A stretch of 64,000 bases of DNA, taken from the NCBI GenBank assembly GCA_037138335.1, contig JBAXIO010000002.1, positions 186,001-250,000 on the forward strand, in the 5' to 3' direction. Position 1 is the stretch's first letter; each line of letters starts with the position of its first letter. The stretch is from CAIRDP01 sp037138335 (GTDB lineage Bacteria; Bacteroidota; Bacteroidia; Bacteroidales; FEN-979). This document shows, piece by piece, positions 51,622 to 60,625 of the stretch. Position numbers and translations under genes: made by a program. The notes under the pieces were generated by a model. It ran no database searches. It was not told the DNA's origin and was given only the letters and a program-made list of their open reading frames with translations.

Positions 51622-54600
51622 TTACATTGTAATGTTAATACCAAATGCATACAAAGCTGTTACGGGATATCCGCCGTAATCAATTCCATTCGAAAGCACA
51701 TCATTGCTGCCGATTTCAGGGGAGTAACCTGTGAACTTTGTCAATGTGTAAAGGTTGTCCACTTTTAAGTAGAAACGCAGCTTTTGCATATAAATTTTAT
51801 TGCTGAGCTTCTGGGGAAGGGTATACCCAAGGATGACATTTCGTATCCTTATGAAGGAGCCATCCTGGATAAAGCGGTCGGATGGGGTGTAATTATAACC
51901 TCCGTAGGATGCACGTGGTTCTTTATTGCTGGTGCCGGGTCCATACCAGGCGCTGAGCACACTGGCTTCAAAGTTATAAGGATCAGGCCTTACAGCATCC
52001 TTGCCGTTGAATATTTTATTTCCTGTCTGCCCCTGGATGTTTACCGAGAAATCAAAACCCTTGAATTCCAGGTCGAAATTAAATCCAAAGATAAATTTAG
52101 GTATAGGGGACCCAATGTATGTGCGGTCCAGACCGTTGATAACCCCGTCATGGTTCACATCAACAAACCTCAGGTCGCCCACCCCTGCCTGCGGATCATG
52201 CGGATAGGCATTGAGTTCGGCCTGGGACTGGAATACCCCGTCGGTCTTGTAACCGTAAAAAGCCCCGATTGGCAAACCAACTTTGCTTTGGGTTACGGCA
52301 ACGCCATTTCCCAGGTAGCCTCCCATTAAAACCGAATCAACCCCACTGTTGCCTCCGATTTTTAGTACCTCGTTATGGATAGTGGTCCCAATGAAACTGA
52401 CTCCGTATTTCAGCTGGCCGGCTTTATCCTTCCAGCCCACGTTGAATTCGAAACCCCTGTTGAGAACAGAAGCTGCGTTAAACCTGACTTTCTGGCCGGG
52501 GCCGTTGCCAAAATACCCGGGTGTTGACAGTTCGACCAGGATGTCATTTGTTGTTTTATTGTAAAAGTCAAACTCCCCGGTCAGGCGGTTGTTGAAAAAG
52601 CCTGTTTCAAGACCAGCATCAAACTGGGACGATACTTCCCATTTCAGGTCAGGGTTTCCGCTTACACCGTAAGATGCTGCCGGGTAGGCTGTGGCATTTG
52701 AGCCGAAGACCGCAACCATGCTGTTGTCGACTCTTGAATAACGGTCGTAATACTCTATTTTGTCATTACCGATCTGTCCCCAGCTTCCACGGATCTTAAG
52801 ATTCGAAATGAAGCTGACTTTCTTCATGAATTTCTCCTGTGAGATATTCCAGCCCGCAGCTACCGAGGGAAAGTTTGACCAGCGGTTCTGTTCGCTGAAT
52901 TTTGACGATCCGTCCCTTCTGAAGGTCAATGTTGCAATATACCGCTTGTCATAAGTATAATTCACGCGGCCCAGCAAGGAGACCATCGAATAATATGCTC
53001 CCGGATCAACGCCATTGCTGATAGAATTGATTGTATTTACATTATTTGATGGGTCATAGACATAGGCGGGGTTGATATACCAGAAATTGGGGCTGTCGCG
53101 GATTATATTCCTTCCATAAAGGTTGACCCCCTCTGAAGTAGTATTCTGCATGGTATAACCCACGACAACATTAAGAGAATGCTTATTGAAATCATGAAAA
53201 TAGGTGAGCGTATTTTCCCAAAGCCATGTAATATTATCACTCCAGTCTTTCGAGAGCCCGCTCATGAGGTTTTGCTGCTGGGAAGGAGACCCGTTGGGTT
53301 CATAAACAGTGAATTTAGGAGTAAAACTTTCTCCTTTATAATAGCCTCCGTCAACCCCGAAGCTTGACTTCAGCACGAAGGATTTCAGGAAAGTGATCTC
53401 GGCAAACATATTTCCGATCCCTCTCACACCTTTACGGTAATTGTTTGAATACTCCAGGTTGGCCAGGGGGTTTCCAACACCGTCAATTGCTGCGAAATTT
53501 CCATTGGCATAATATGGCTCTATGGTCGGAATCGCCCGGTAGGCCTGGTAAGTTACATCCGGCGCTATTTGCTGGGAGAATGGGGTAAGTGTAATATTGG
53601 TTCCGAATTTCAGGAAGGAAGTAAGATTAAAAGTATTGTTGAACTTGACCGTAAAACGCTGATAATTAGATTTATCGATAATTCCATCCTGATTATAATA
53701 TCCCAATCCTAAATAATATTGAACGTTTTTGGATGCCCCCGAAGCAGATACCTGGAAATTATAAACGGGGGCAACATGGAAGATCTGTTTTTGCCAGTCG
53801 GTATTCGGCACGGCATCCACATTATTATATGTGCCAGGATTTATCTGGTTTGCGACAACAGCAAAATCGCGGCCGCTAAGCAGCTTTATATCCTTTACAA
53901 CACTCTGGATTCCATATTCCCCGGTGACACTGAAGGTTGTTTTACCTTCAACGGCTGTCCCGGTTTTGGTTGTGACCATGATAACCCCGTTGGCTCCCCT
54001 TGACCCGTAAATGGCCGTAGCGGAAGCGTCTTTAAGAACTTCCATGGATTTTATATCGGCCGAATTGAGAAAGGAAATGTCGTCGAGGATCACCCCGTCA
54101 ACAACATAAATGGGAGATGAGTTATTAAAGGTTCCCACACCCCTGATCCTGACAACCGGAACTTCTCCGGGTGTTCCTGAAGTACTCATTACCTGCACCC
54201 CTGATACTTTTCCCTGAAGGCTTTGTACCGGGTCAATCGCAGTAATCTTCATGATATCTTCTGACTTAACTGTGCCTACCGAACCGGTAAGGTCACTTTT
54301 CCGCATGGTTCCGTAGCCAACGACCACAACTTCCTGCAGGGAGATCTTAGAGGGCTCCAGCACCACATCGATAGTCTTTTCTGTATTTATTTCCACCTCC
54401 TGGGGCGTATAGCCTACAAATGAAAATATCAAAACGGCTTTGCCTGCCTTGACCTGGATGCTGTATTTACCGTCAATATCTGTAACGGTTCCTGTGGCAG
54501 CGTCTTTTACCCTCACTGTTGTACCCGGGAGAGTTTCCCTGGTGTCAGAAGCCCTGACAGTACCAGTTACAGTTCTGGCCTGGGAAAAGGCTGAAGTTGC

Positions 54601-54678
54601 AATGACCACCAATAAAAATGATGCAATCATTACCTTTTTTTGGATCGCATTGAAAAATGGTGTAAATGATTTAATCAT
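51622..54678 (-). CDS. susC: SusC/RagA-family TonB-dependent transporter
   Basis: This 1,018-residue outer-membrane protein has a signal peptide (cleavage near SAFSQA) and an N-terminal carboxypeptidase-D-like domain (VTGTVRASDTRETLPGTTV, IDGKYSIQV). The plug domain carries LQEVVVVGYGTMRKSDLTGS and the SusC signature VRIRGVGTFNNSSPIYVVDG, and a 22-strand-type barrel follows. It imports oligosaccharides using TonB energy together with SusD. It opens the structural part of the locus, 292 bases downstream of the sensor-regulator gene. No N-terminal STN signalling domain is present, so regulation probably goes through the one-component sensor instead of an anti-sigma factor. Confidence 0.96.
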   Translation of the reverse strand: MIKSFTPFFNAIQKKVMIASFLLVVIATSAFSQARTVTGTVRASDTRETLPGTTVRVKDAATGTVTDIDGKYSIQVKAGKAVLIFSFVGYTPQEVEINTEKTIDVVLEPSKISLQEVVVVGYGTMRKSDLTGSVGTVKSEDIMKITAIDPVQSLQGKVSGVQVMSTSGTPGEVPVVRIRGVGTFNNSSPIYVVDGVILDDISFLNSADIKSMEVLKDASATAIYGSRGANGVIMVTTKTGTAVEGKTTFSVTGEYGIQSVVKDIKLLSGRDFAVVANQINPGTYNNVDAVPNTDWQKQIFHVAPVYNFQVSASGASKNVQYYLGLGYYNQDGIIDKSNYQRFTVKFNNTFNLTSFLKFGTNITLTPFSQQIAPDVTYQAYRAIPTIEPYYANGNFAAIDGVGNPLANLEYSNNYRKGVRGIGNMFAEITFLKSFVLKSSFGVDGGYYKGESFTPKFTVYEPNGSPSQQQNLMSGLSKDWSDNITWLWENTLTYFHDFNKHSLNVVVGYTMQNTTSEGVNLYGRNIIRDSPNFWYINPAYVYDPSNNVNTINSISNGVDPGAYYSMVSLLGRVNYTYDKRYIATLTFRRDGSSKFSEQNRWSNFPSVAAGWNISQEKFMKKVSFISNLKIRGSWGQIGNDKIEYYDRYSRVDNSMVAVFGSNATAYPAASYGVSGNPDLKWEVSSQFDAGLETGFFNNRLTGEFDFYNKTTNDILVELSTPGYFGNGPGQKVRFNAASVLNRGFEFNVGWKDKAGQLKYGVSFIGTTIHNEVLKIGGNSGVDSVLMGGYLGNGVAVTQSKVGLPIGAFYGYKTDGVFQSQAELNAYPHDPQAGVGDLRFVDVNHDGVINGLDRTYIGSPIPKFIFGFNFDLEFKGFDFSVNIQGQTGNKIFNGKDAVRPDPYNFEASVLSAWYGPGTSNKEPRASYGGYNYTPSDRFIQDGSFIRIRNVILGYTLPQKLSNKIYMQKLRFYLKVDNLYTLTKFTGYSPEIGSNDVLSNGIDYGGYPVTALYAFGINITM

Positions 54679-54970
54679 AAGCAGTTGCTTGAATTGTTAA
54701 TACTAAGGAGACGAGAGGTATTTGGATAAGTCAATGTAAATCAATTAATTAACAGGAATTGTTATTTCTTCAGCCAATATACAAAGGAGTTTAGCAAAAA
54801 ATACATCCCTGTCTTCAGCACTATTACATCATTATAATGAAGAGTGGTTTGAGGCACTACGTCAAATACACTTCAAAACAAAAATATATATGCTAACAAC
54901 CTGTTATATAGACTTGATTTGTTTTTCGAATTACTTATAAATAAATTCTTTTGAAGTGGTAATATTATAC
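54679..54970 (-). promoter_or_regulatory. Intergenic region carrying the susC promoter
   Basis: This 292-base AT-rich gap has no gene. A perfect -7 element TATTTTTG lies on the minus strand at 54886-54879, which would give a leader of about 190 bases before susC. A -33 partner is not clear. The region is the expected binding site of the neighbouring regulator, but I could not identify an operator repeat. Confidence 0.4.
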
Positions 54971-57829
54971 TTAAAACTGCATAATAAACTCAACGAGGTT
55001 ACTGTCGGAGGTGAGGCCAAGCCTTTTCCGGATCCTGTATCTCCGTGTTTCCACACCCCGGAAGCTGATGTTTAGCAAAGGTGCGATTTCTTTGGATGAA
55101 AGATTAAGTTTAAGGTATGCGCAGAGTTTTAAATCACTTTGAGTAAGGTCGGGATATGATATCTTTAATCGTTTGAAGAAATCCTGGTGCGCCTGGTCAA
55201 ACAGTTCCTCGAATATTTTCCAGTCCTGATTGGTAGTCATGTTCTTGCTGATCAGTGAATGGATATGCTTAAAGATGTGAGATGGAAATTGATTTCCCAT
55301 CATCTTTTTCTGCTGGTCAAGTTCTTTACGGATCTCAATCAGAAGTTCATTCTTTTTGATGATCGACATTGTTGAGTCGGCAAGCTGCATGGTTTTATGC
55401 TGGATCTCAGCCTGAAGTTTCTCATTCTGCAGCTTGATGATTTCCTTTTCCGATTGTTGCCTTTCTTCAATAACCCGGCTCTCTGCCAGTGAACGCAGTT
55501 TTTCCTGCCTGCGGATAAACCTTTTCCTGAAAAGGAGGGTGCTTAATAAAAAGGCAAGAATTATCAGCAAGGCATAAAGCAAATAAGCTGCAGTACTCTC
55601 GTACCACGCTGGAAAGATCTTAAATCGCAAAATAATTGGTTTGGTGAACATCCCGCGTTCATCCAGAGACCGTACCATAAAACTATAATTGCCCTTAGGA
55701 AGACGGGTATAGCCAATGACTGCATCTTCAGTGAGAGGGCTCCATTCATTCTCTATTGATGACAGCCTGTACTGGTATAAATTGCGAATATTATTGCTGT
55801 TTATATATGTATAGTGGATTGATACCGAATTCCAGGTATGAGGAATGATAAAAGGAGATTTATCGGGGATCAAACGCTTCTTCCCGCCTTTTGAATCAAG
55901 GCAGAAAACATCCCTGAATATTAATTTCGCCCTTCCCGTTTTTGCTGATAACAAGCGTTTCAGGTCCAGGATTGCAAACCCGTTATCAAGACAAACCAGG
56001 CTGAGATGGTCATCCATATGGATTATGTTTTCATATCCTTCCATCATATGGATCCCATACGAAGGAAGGTAAACATGAACAAGCATATCTGCCTTCCCGT
56101 TCCTGATCTCAAACAAGGCGATATCATCCTTTTTAATGAACCAGTACCTGTTATCGAGCATGTCAACTATCCTCTTGGATGATTCAAATCCTGACAACTG
56201 GCTGTTTAGCACCGTGTAAGGCATGATTTTATTATTCAGGTCATCCCAGGTGTATAAAACTTTTCCGGTAGTGAAGACAATCCTGTTTTCAACCTTGAAT
56301 ACGTGAATATTGAAATCAGAAGGGAGGCCGTCGGCCTTGCCAAAAAGACGTAAATCCCTGACACTGTCAAGCTCCCGGGAGAGCCTGAGCTTATATAATC
56401 CTTTTACGGAATGACCGATCCAGATATTCCCAAGGTGGTCGGTTTCCAGAAAACTTGAGGGTTCCTGGTATCCGTTTACCTGCATCTGGTATACCCATTC
56501 ATTGCCTTTCTTTTTGTAAATAACCAATGGAGAATAAGTGCTCTGAATAAGGTGTTCTCCATCTTTTCCACTGAATTTCCTGAGGGTATAGCCTCCGCTG
56601 ACGGCTGAAATCTTTGTCAGGTTGTTTCCTTTCACCAGGTATGTCCCGGCAGTGTGCCCGCAAATAAGGTTCCCGTCAAAAACCCCTAAATCCCACACCT
56701 GTCCCTGGGAGTTCCTGACAATGCCTTTAAACCTGAAATCCGATATTGCAGGATCATAAGGATAAGTAAAGATCCCCCTGTTCGTCCCAACGTAAAGGAT
56801 GCCATCATAAAGTGCCGCCGTATACACCGCTCCAAGCTGCTCAAGTTTTTCCTGGTATATGCTGACCCCGGGGTTAATGGAAATCCGGTCTATCCCGTTA
56901 TCGAGACCTGCCCATATGGCTCCGTTGGCATCAGTACAGAGTGAAAGGACCGTATTGTTCTGCAGATAGTTTTCAGTGTTCAGGTGGGCAATCAAATTGC
57001 CTTCAAAATCAAGGATGAAAATGCCTCTAACGATGGTTCCAACAACAATATAATTCTTTGTTGTGATGGCATTATTGATCTGGAACTCACTGAACAATGC
57101 CGAGGTGGCAACCTTCCATGGCCTGATTGATTTTCCGTCAAACTGAAAAAACCCATGAGATGTAGTGCCGATAAGAAATGTTCCCCCAGGCAAAGGCAGT
57201 ATCGTTTTTACCTCTGTCTTTGTGAGAACCCCCGCAGGATCAATGGGTTTAAGTTTTTCATCAATGATTTCATAAAGCATGCCTGCAACAGATTGAACAA
57301 AAAGCCGGTCATGAGCTTTAAGAAGAAAAATAATCGTACCCGGAACAGGGATGGAAGTAATGCTGTGATAGTCATAAACAAGCAGGGATGTAAAACTCTG
57401 AAAGTATATTTTCCCTTTATGCGATACTATTTTCCAGATCTCATCATTATGCAGGCTGAGGTTTTTCAATAATGGTTTAAGGGAATGATAGAATAATTCC
57501 CCCTTCTCATCTTTTTCCCAGTATCCGCAATCTTCGAACGAACCGGTATAGACCCGGCCGTCGGGAGCAGCGTATACCGACCTTAGTACAGTCTGGTCAG
57601 GATTTTTGTATAAACTCCAGTCGGTCCCGTCAAAATTCAACAGGCCGTCATTGTTGGCAGCGTAAATGAATCCGCTGGCATCAGATTCGATAGACCAGTT
57701 TTGATTCCCGGCATTGTATTCCTGTTTATTATAGTGGGTGACCAGGAAGGAAGTTTGCCCGTAACTAAAAGACGTTAAGATTACAAACACCAGGGTTGCT
57801 ATATGATATACGAAAGAATTGTATTTCAT
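54971..57829 (-). CDS. One-component sensor-regulator: beta-propeller, Y_Y_Y, TM, LuxR-type HTH
   Basis: This 952-residue protein has a signal peptide (cleavage near SYGQ). A periplasmic region of about 600 residues contains repeated beta-propeller blades (SIESDASGFIYAANNDGL, LCTDANGAIWAGLDNGI, TDHLGNIWIGHSVKGLYKL). A Y_Y_Y-type domain follows (SIENEWSPLTEDAVIGYTRL), then one membrane helix near 755-780 and a coiled coil. The C-terminal LuxR/GerE-like helix-turn-helix lies around 880-952 (DLTQSDLKLCAYLKLNLSSK, RGVETRRYRIRKRLGL). No histidine kinase or receiver is present, so it is not a hybrid two-component system. It should sense a glucan fragment in the periplasm and control the susC promoter directly. 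Confidence 0.88.
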   Translation of the reverse strand: MKYNSFVYHIATLVFVILTSFSYGQTSFLVTHYNKQEYNAGNQNWSIESDASGFIYAANNDGLLNFDGTDWSLYKNPDQTVLRSVYAAPDGRVYTGSFEDCGYWEKDEKGELFYHSLKPLLKNLSLHNDEIWKIVSHKGKIYFQSFTSLLVYDYHSITSIPVPGTIIFLLKAHDRLFVQSVAGMLYEIIDEKLKPIDPAGVLTKTEVKTILPLPGGTFLIGTTSHGFFQFDGKSIRPWKVATSALFSEFQINNAITTKNYIVVGTIVRGIFILDFEGNLIAHLNTENYLQNNTVLSLCTDANGAIWAGLDNGIDRISINPGVSIYQEKLEQLGAVYTAALYDGILYVGTNRGIFTYPYDPAISDFRFKGIVRNSQGQVWDLGVFDGNLICGHTAGTYLVKGNNLTKISAVSGGYTLRKFSGKDGEHLIQSTYSPLVIYKKKGNEWVYQMQVNGYQEPSSFLETDHLGNIWIGHSVKGLYKLRLSRELDSVRDLRLFGKADGLPSDFNIHVFKVENRIVFTTGKVLYTWDDLNNKIMPYTVLNSQLSGFESSKRIVDMLDNRYWFIKKDDIALFEIRNGKADMLVHVYLPSYGIHMMEGYENIIHMDDHLSLVCLDNGFAILDLKRLLSAKTGRAKLIFRDVFCLDSKGGKKRLIPDKSPFIIPHTWNSVSIHYTYINSNNIRNLYQYRLSSIENEWSPLTEDAVIGYTRLPKGNYSFMVRSLDERGMFTKPIILRFKIFPAWYESTAAYLLYALLIILAFLLSTLLFRKRFIRRQEKLRSLAESRVIEERQQSEKEIIKLQNEKLQAEIQHKTMQLADSTMSIIKKNELLIEIRKELDQQKKMMGNQFPSHIFKHIHSLISKNMTTNQDWKIFEELFDQAHQDFFKRLKISYPDLTQSDLKLCAYLKLNLSSKEIAPLLNISFRGVETRRYRIRKRLGLTSDSNLVEFIMQF

Positions 57830-57873
57830 CGGAAATGCAGCTCAAAACGGAAGTCTAAAATACTAAAAATTCA

Positions 57874-57881
57874 TAACTTTG
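57874..57881 (+). promoter_or_regulatory. Putative -7 element of the SDR gene
   Basis: TAACTTTG is a perfect TAnnTTTG match 45 bases before the ATG at 57927, in the divergent gap from the sensor-regulator gene. No -33 partner is visible. Confidence 0.4.
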
Positions 57882-57926
57882 ACGGATTCGGTTTAACCAT
57901 CACCTTATTAACATCTGATTCTGAAT

Positions 57927-58685
57927 ATGAAGAAGGTCGTACTTGTTACTGGCGCCACATCTGGCTTTGGGAAAGCTATCGCTATTAAATTTGCCAGAAA
58001 CGGCGATAACCTGATAATTACCGGAAGAAGAAAAGACCGCCTGCTTGATTTGAAATTGAAACTTGAAAAGGAATGCCAGGCAGAGGTCCTCCCCTTATGT
58101 TTTGATGTAAGAAATTCCCTTGAGGTTGAGAACAATATACTGGCCCTGCCCGGAAAGTGGAAAGCCATTGATGTGCTTGTTAATAACGCAGGCCTCGCGG
58201 CAGGCATGCATCCCATCCATGAAGGGGTTCTTGACGACTGGGAGCGGATGATTGACACCAATATGAAAGGCCTTCTCTACATGACAAGGTTTGTAGCCCC
58301 CCTGATGGTAGCCCGCAAAAAAGGGCATATTATCAATATCGGTTCGGTTGCAGGGAAGGAAGTTTACCCGAATGGCAATGTCTATTGCGGATCAAAATTT
58401 GGGGTCGACGCTATAACAAAGGCGACGCGGATTGACCTGGTCCAATATAATATCAAAGTGACCCAGGTTGCACCCGGTGCGGCTAATACCGAGTTCTCTC
58501 TGGTCAGGTTCAACGGGGACCGGGAAAAGGCCGATAACATATATAAGGGATTCAAACCATTGTCGGCTGAAGATATAGCTGAAACGGTTTATTATGTTAC
58601 CACTTTACCCGATCATGTGAACATCAACGACCTTGTATTGATGCCCACGGCCCAGGCTTCATCCATGCATTTTTATAAGGTTTAG
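57927..58685 (+). CDS. SDR, YdfG-like NADP-dependent dehydrogenase
   Basis: This 252-residue classical SDR has the cofactor motif VTGATSGFGKAIA (from about residue 7), VNNAG near 90, the catalytic serine in NIGSVAG and the catalytic pair in YCGSK. GRRKDR after the second strand suggests NADP(H). The conserved VAPGAANTEFS segment and overall length match YdfG-type 3-hydroxy acid or serine dehydrogenases, which have broad specificity. It is divergent from the glucan locus and has its own promoter, so it is probably not part of it. The real substrate is unknown. Confidence 0.9.
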   Translation: MKKVVLVTGATSGFGKAIAIKFARNGDNLIITGRRKDRLLDLKLKLEKECQAEVLPLCFDVRNSLEVENNILALPGKWKAIDVLVNNAGLAAGMHPIHEGVLDDWERMIDTNMKGLLYMTRFVAPLMVARKKGHIINIGSVAGKEVYPNGNVYCGSKFGVDAITKATRIDLVQYNIKVTQVAPGAANTEFSLVRFNGDREKADNIYKGFKPLSAEDIAETVYYVTTLPDHVNINDLVLMPTAQASSMHFYKV

Positions 58686-58844
58686 AAGGGCGGTGACCAA
58701 CTACAGGTGAACAGTGACCGGTAAATTGTGACTGCTGACAAATCACGGTTCAAGGCTGCTGATATATAATCCTTAATAATATGTAAGCAAATTTCATTAA
58801 CATTGCAACTCAAACTCAGGATTCTAACATAAACTTTACTGACG
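58686..58844. other. 159-base gap with a GTGACC/GTTCAC-like degenerate repeat
   Basis: The start of the gap contains scattered GGTGACC, GGTGAAC, AGTGACC and TTGTGACTG words. These are a degenerate relative of the GTTCACT arrays elsewhere in the window. No TAnnTTTG element or gene is seen, so the promoter of the following synthetase is not identified. Confidence 0.4.
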
Positions 58845-60611
58845 ATGGAAGTAATCCGCATTTTTGATCTTCTGCCTTATTACGAGCAGAAATACAAGCC
58901 AAAAGACGATGTTATCGCCTCAAAGGAGAACGGGCAGTGGGTCAAATACAGCATCAGGCAGTACCGTGAAATGGCCGATAACATAAGTTACGGCTTCCTG
59001 GCGTTGGGGGTCAGGCCGGGAGACAAGATAGCCCAGATAAGCTCGAACCGTGTTGAATGGAATATCCTGGATATGGCTATTTTACAGGTGGGTGCCATCC
59101 ATGTGCCGATTTACCCTACGATCAGCGAATCAGATTATGAATACATCCTGAACCATGCCGAAGTAAAATATGTATTTGTTTCGGGAATGGAACTTCTCAG
59201 GAAAATCCAGCATATTCTTCCGATGGTCCCTTCCCTCCAGGATATATACACATACAGGGACAACGATGGGTTGAAACATCTCAGCGAACTGGTTGAACTG
59301 GGAAAAGCAAGCCAGGCGAAGGATCTTCTTGAAAAACGCAAAGCAGAGGTTTTGCCTGACGATATTGCAACAATTATTTATACATCAGGAACGACAGGTA
59401 ACCCCAAAGGGGTCATGATCTCTCATAAAAACCTCATATCTAATTTCATGGCCTGCGCCCATATCCCTCCTTTCGGCGAGGAAGCCAGGGCGATCAGTTA
59501 CCTTCCTTTATGCCATGTGTACGAACGCATGATGAATTATCTGTACCAGTATGATGGTATCTCGGTGTATTATGCCGAAAACATTGGAACCATTACTGAA
59601 AACATGAAGGAGATCAAACCCCAGATCCTTACCACTGTTCCCAGGCTACTTGAGAAGATATACGATAAGCTGGTATCGGCCGGGCATAAACAAAAAGGGA
59701 TAAAAAGCTGGATTTTCTGGTGGGCATTCCATCTTGCCCTCAGGTATGAACTGAATGGTGCTAACGGCTGGTTCTACGAACTGAAACGTAGACTTTATGA
59801 CCGGCTGGTATATGTCAAATGGCGCGAAGCCATGGGCAGTGAAATCAGTATCATCGTCTCTGGTGGCGCTGCATTGCAGCCCAGGCTGGGAAGGATGTTC
59901 ACCTGTGCAGGCATTCATATCCTTGAAGGTTATGGCCTTACAGAGACATCCCCTGTGATCGCTGTTTGTGATTTCAGCGAACACGGAATTAAATTCGGCA
60001 CGGTAGGCCCTGTTATCAGGAATTCGGAAGTGAAAATTGCTGAAGACGGGGAGATCTGCGTAAAAGGCCCGGGAGTTATGCTGGGTTACTTCAAAGAACC
60101 TGAGATGACCAGGGATGCTGTTGATAAAGACGGATGGTTTCATACCGGTGACCTTGGGCATATCGAACCCGAAGGTCAGCTGAAAATAACAGGCCGGAAA
60201 AAGGAGCTCTTCAAAACCTCCTTTGGAAAATACGTAAGCCCCCAGCCGATAGAGGATAAGTTTAAAGAGTCGTTGTTCATCGACCAGATGATGGTAGTAG
60301 GGGAGAATCAGAAATTTGCAGGAGCCCTCATCGTTCCAGATTTTGCCTTCCTGAAAGAATACTGTAAAGAAAAGGAAATAGAATTCTCGTCAACCGCCGA
60401 ACTGATTGCCAGTGAAAAGATCAGGAAGCGTTTCGCGGCTGAGATAAAAAAATACAATAAACTTTTCGGTGAAACGGAGCAGGTGAAATCCTGGGAACTC
60501 CTCGACCATGAATGGACCTTGGAATCCGGCGAAATCACACCAACGATGAAACTGAAAAGGAAGTTTCTTAAGGAAAAATATAAAGAGCAGATCGACCGCT
60601 TATTCAAATAG
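58845..60611 (+). CDS. fadD: Long-chain fatty acid-CoA ligase
   Basis: This 588-residue adenylate-forming enzyme activates fatty acids to acyl-CoA. The P-loop is IIYTSGTTGNPKGVMISH (about residue 180), followed by PLCHVYERM, GYGLTETSPV (adenine pocket), GWFHTGDLGHIE and KITGRKKELFKTS (C-terminal hinge and lysine region). The length and the PLCHVYERM motif are those of long-chain (AMP-dependent) synthetases of Bacteroidota. A paralogue follows 14 bases downstream in the same direction, so the two form an operon. The chain-length preference cannot be judged. Confidence 0.92.
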   Translation: MEVIRIFDLLPYYEQKYKPKDDVIASKENGQWVKYSIRQYREMADNISYGFLALGVRPGDKIAQISSNRVEWNILDMAILQVGAIHVPIYPTISESDYEYILNHAEVKYVFVSGMELLRKIQHILPMVPSLQDIYTYRDNDGLKHLSELVELGKASQAKDLLEKRKAEVLPDDIATIIYTSGTTGNPKGVMISHKNLISNFMACAHIPPFGEEARAISYLPLCHVYERMMNYLYQYDGISVYYAENIGTITENMKEIKPQILTTVPRLLEKIYDKLVSAGHKQKGIKSWIFWWAFHLALRYELNGANGWFYELKRRLYDRLVYVKWREAMGSEISIIVSGGAALQPRLGRMFTCAGIHILEGYGLTETSPVIAVCDFSEHGIKFGTVGPVIRNSEVKIAEDGEICVKGPGVMLGYFKEPEMTRDAVDKDGWFHTGDLGHIEPEGQLKITGRKKELFKTSFGKYVSPQPIEDKFKESLFIDQMMVVGENQKFAGALIVPDFAFLKEYCKEKEIEFSSTAELIASEKIRKRFAAEIKKYNKLFGETEQVKSWELLDHEWTLESGEITPTMKLKRKFLKEKYKEQIDRLFK

Positions 60612-60625
60612 CTAATTCGCTGTTT

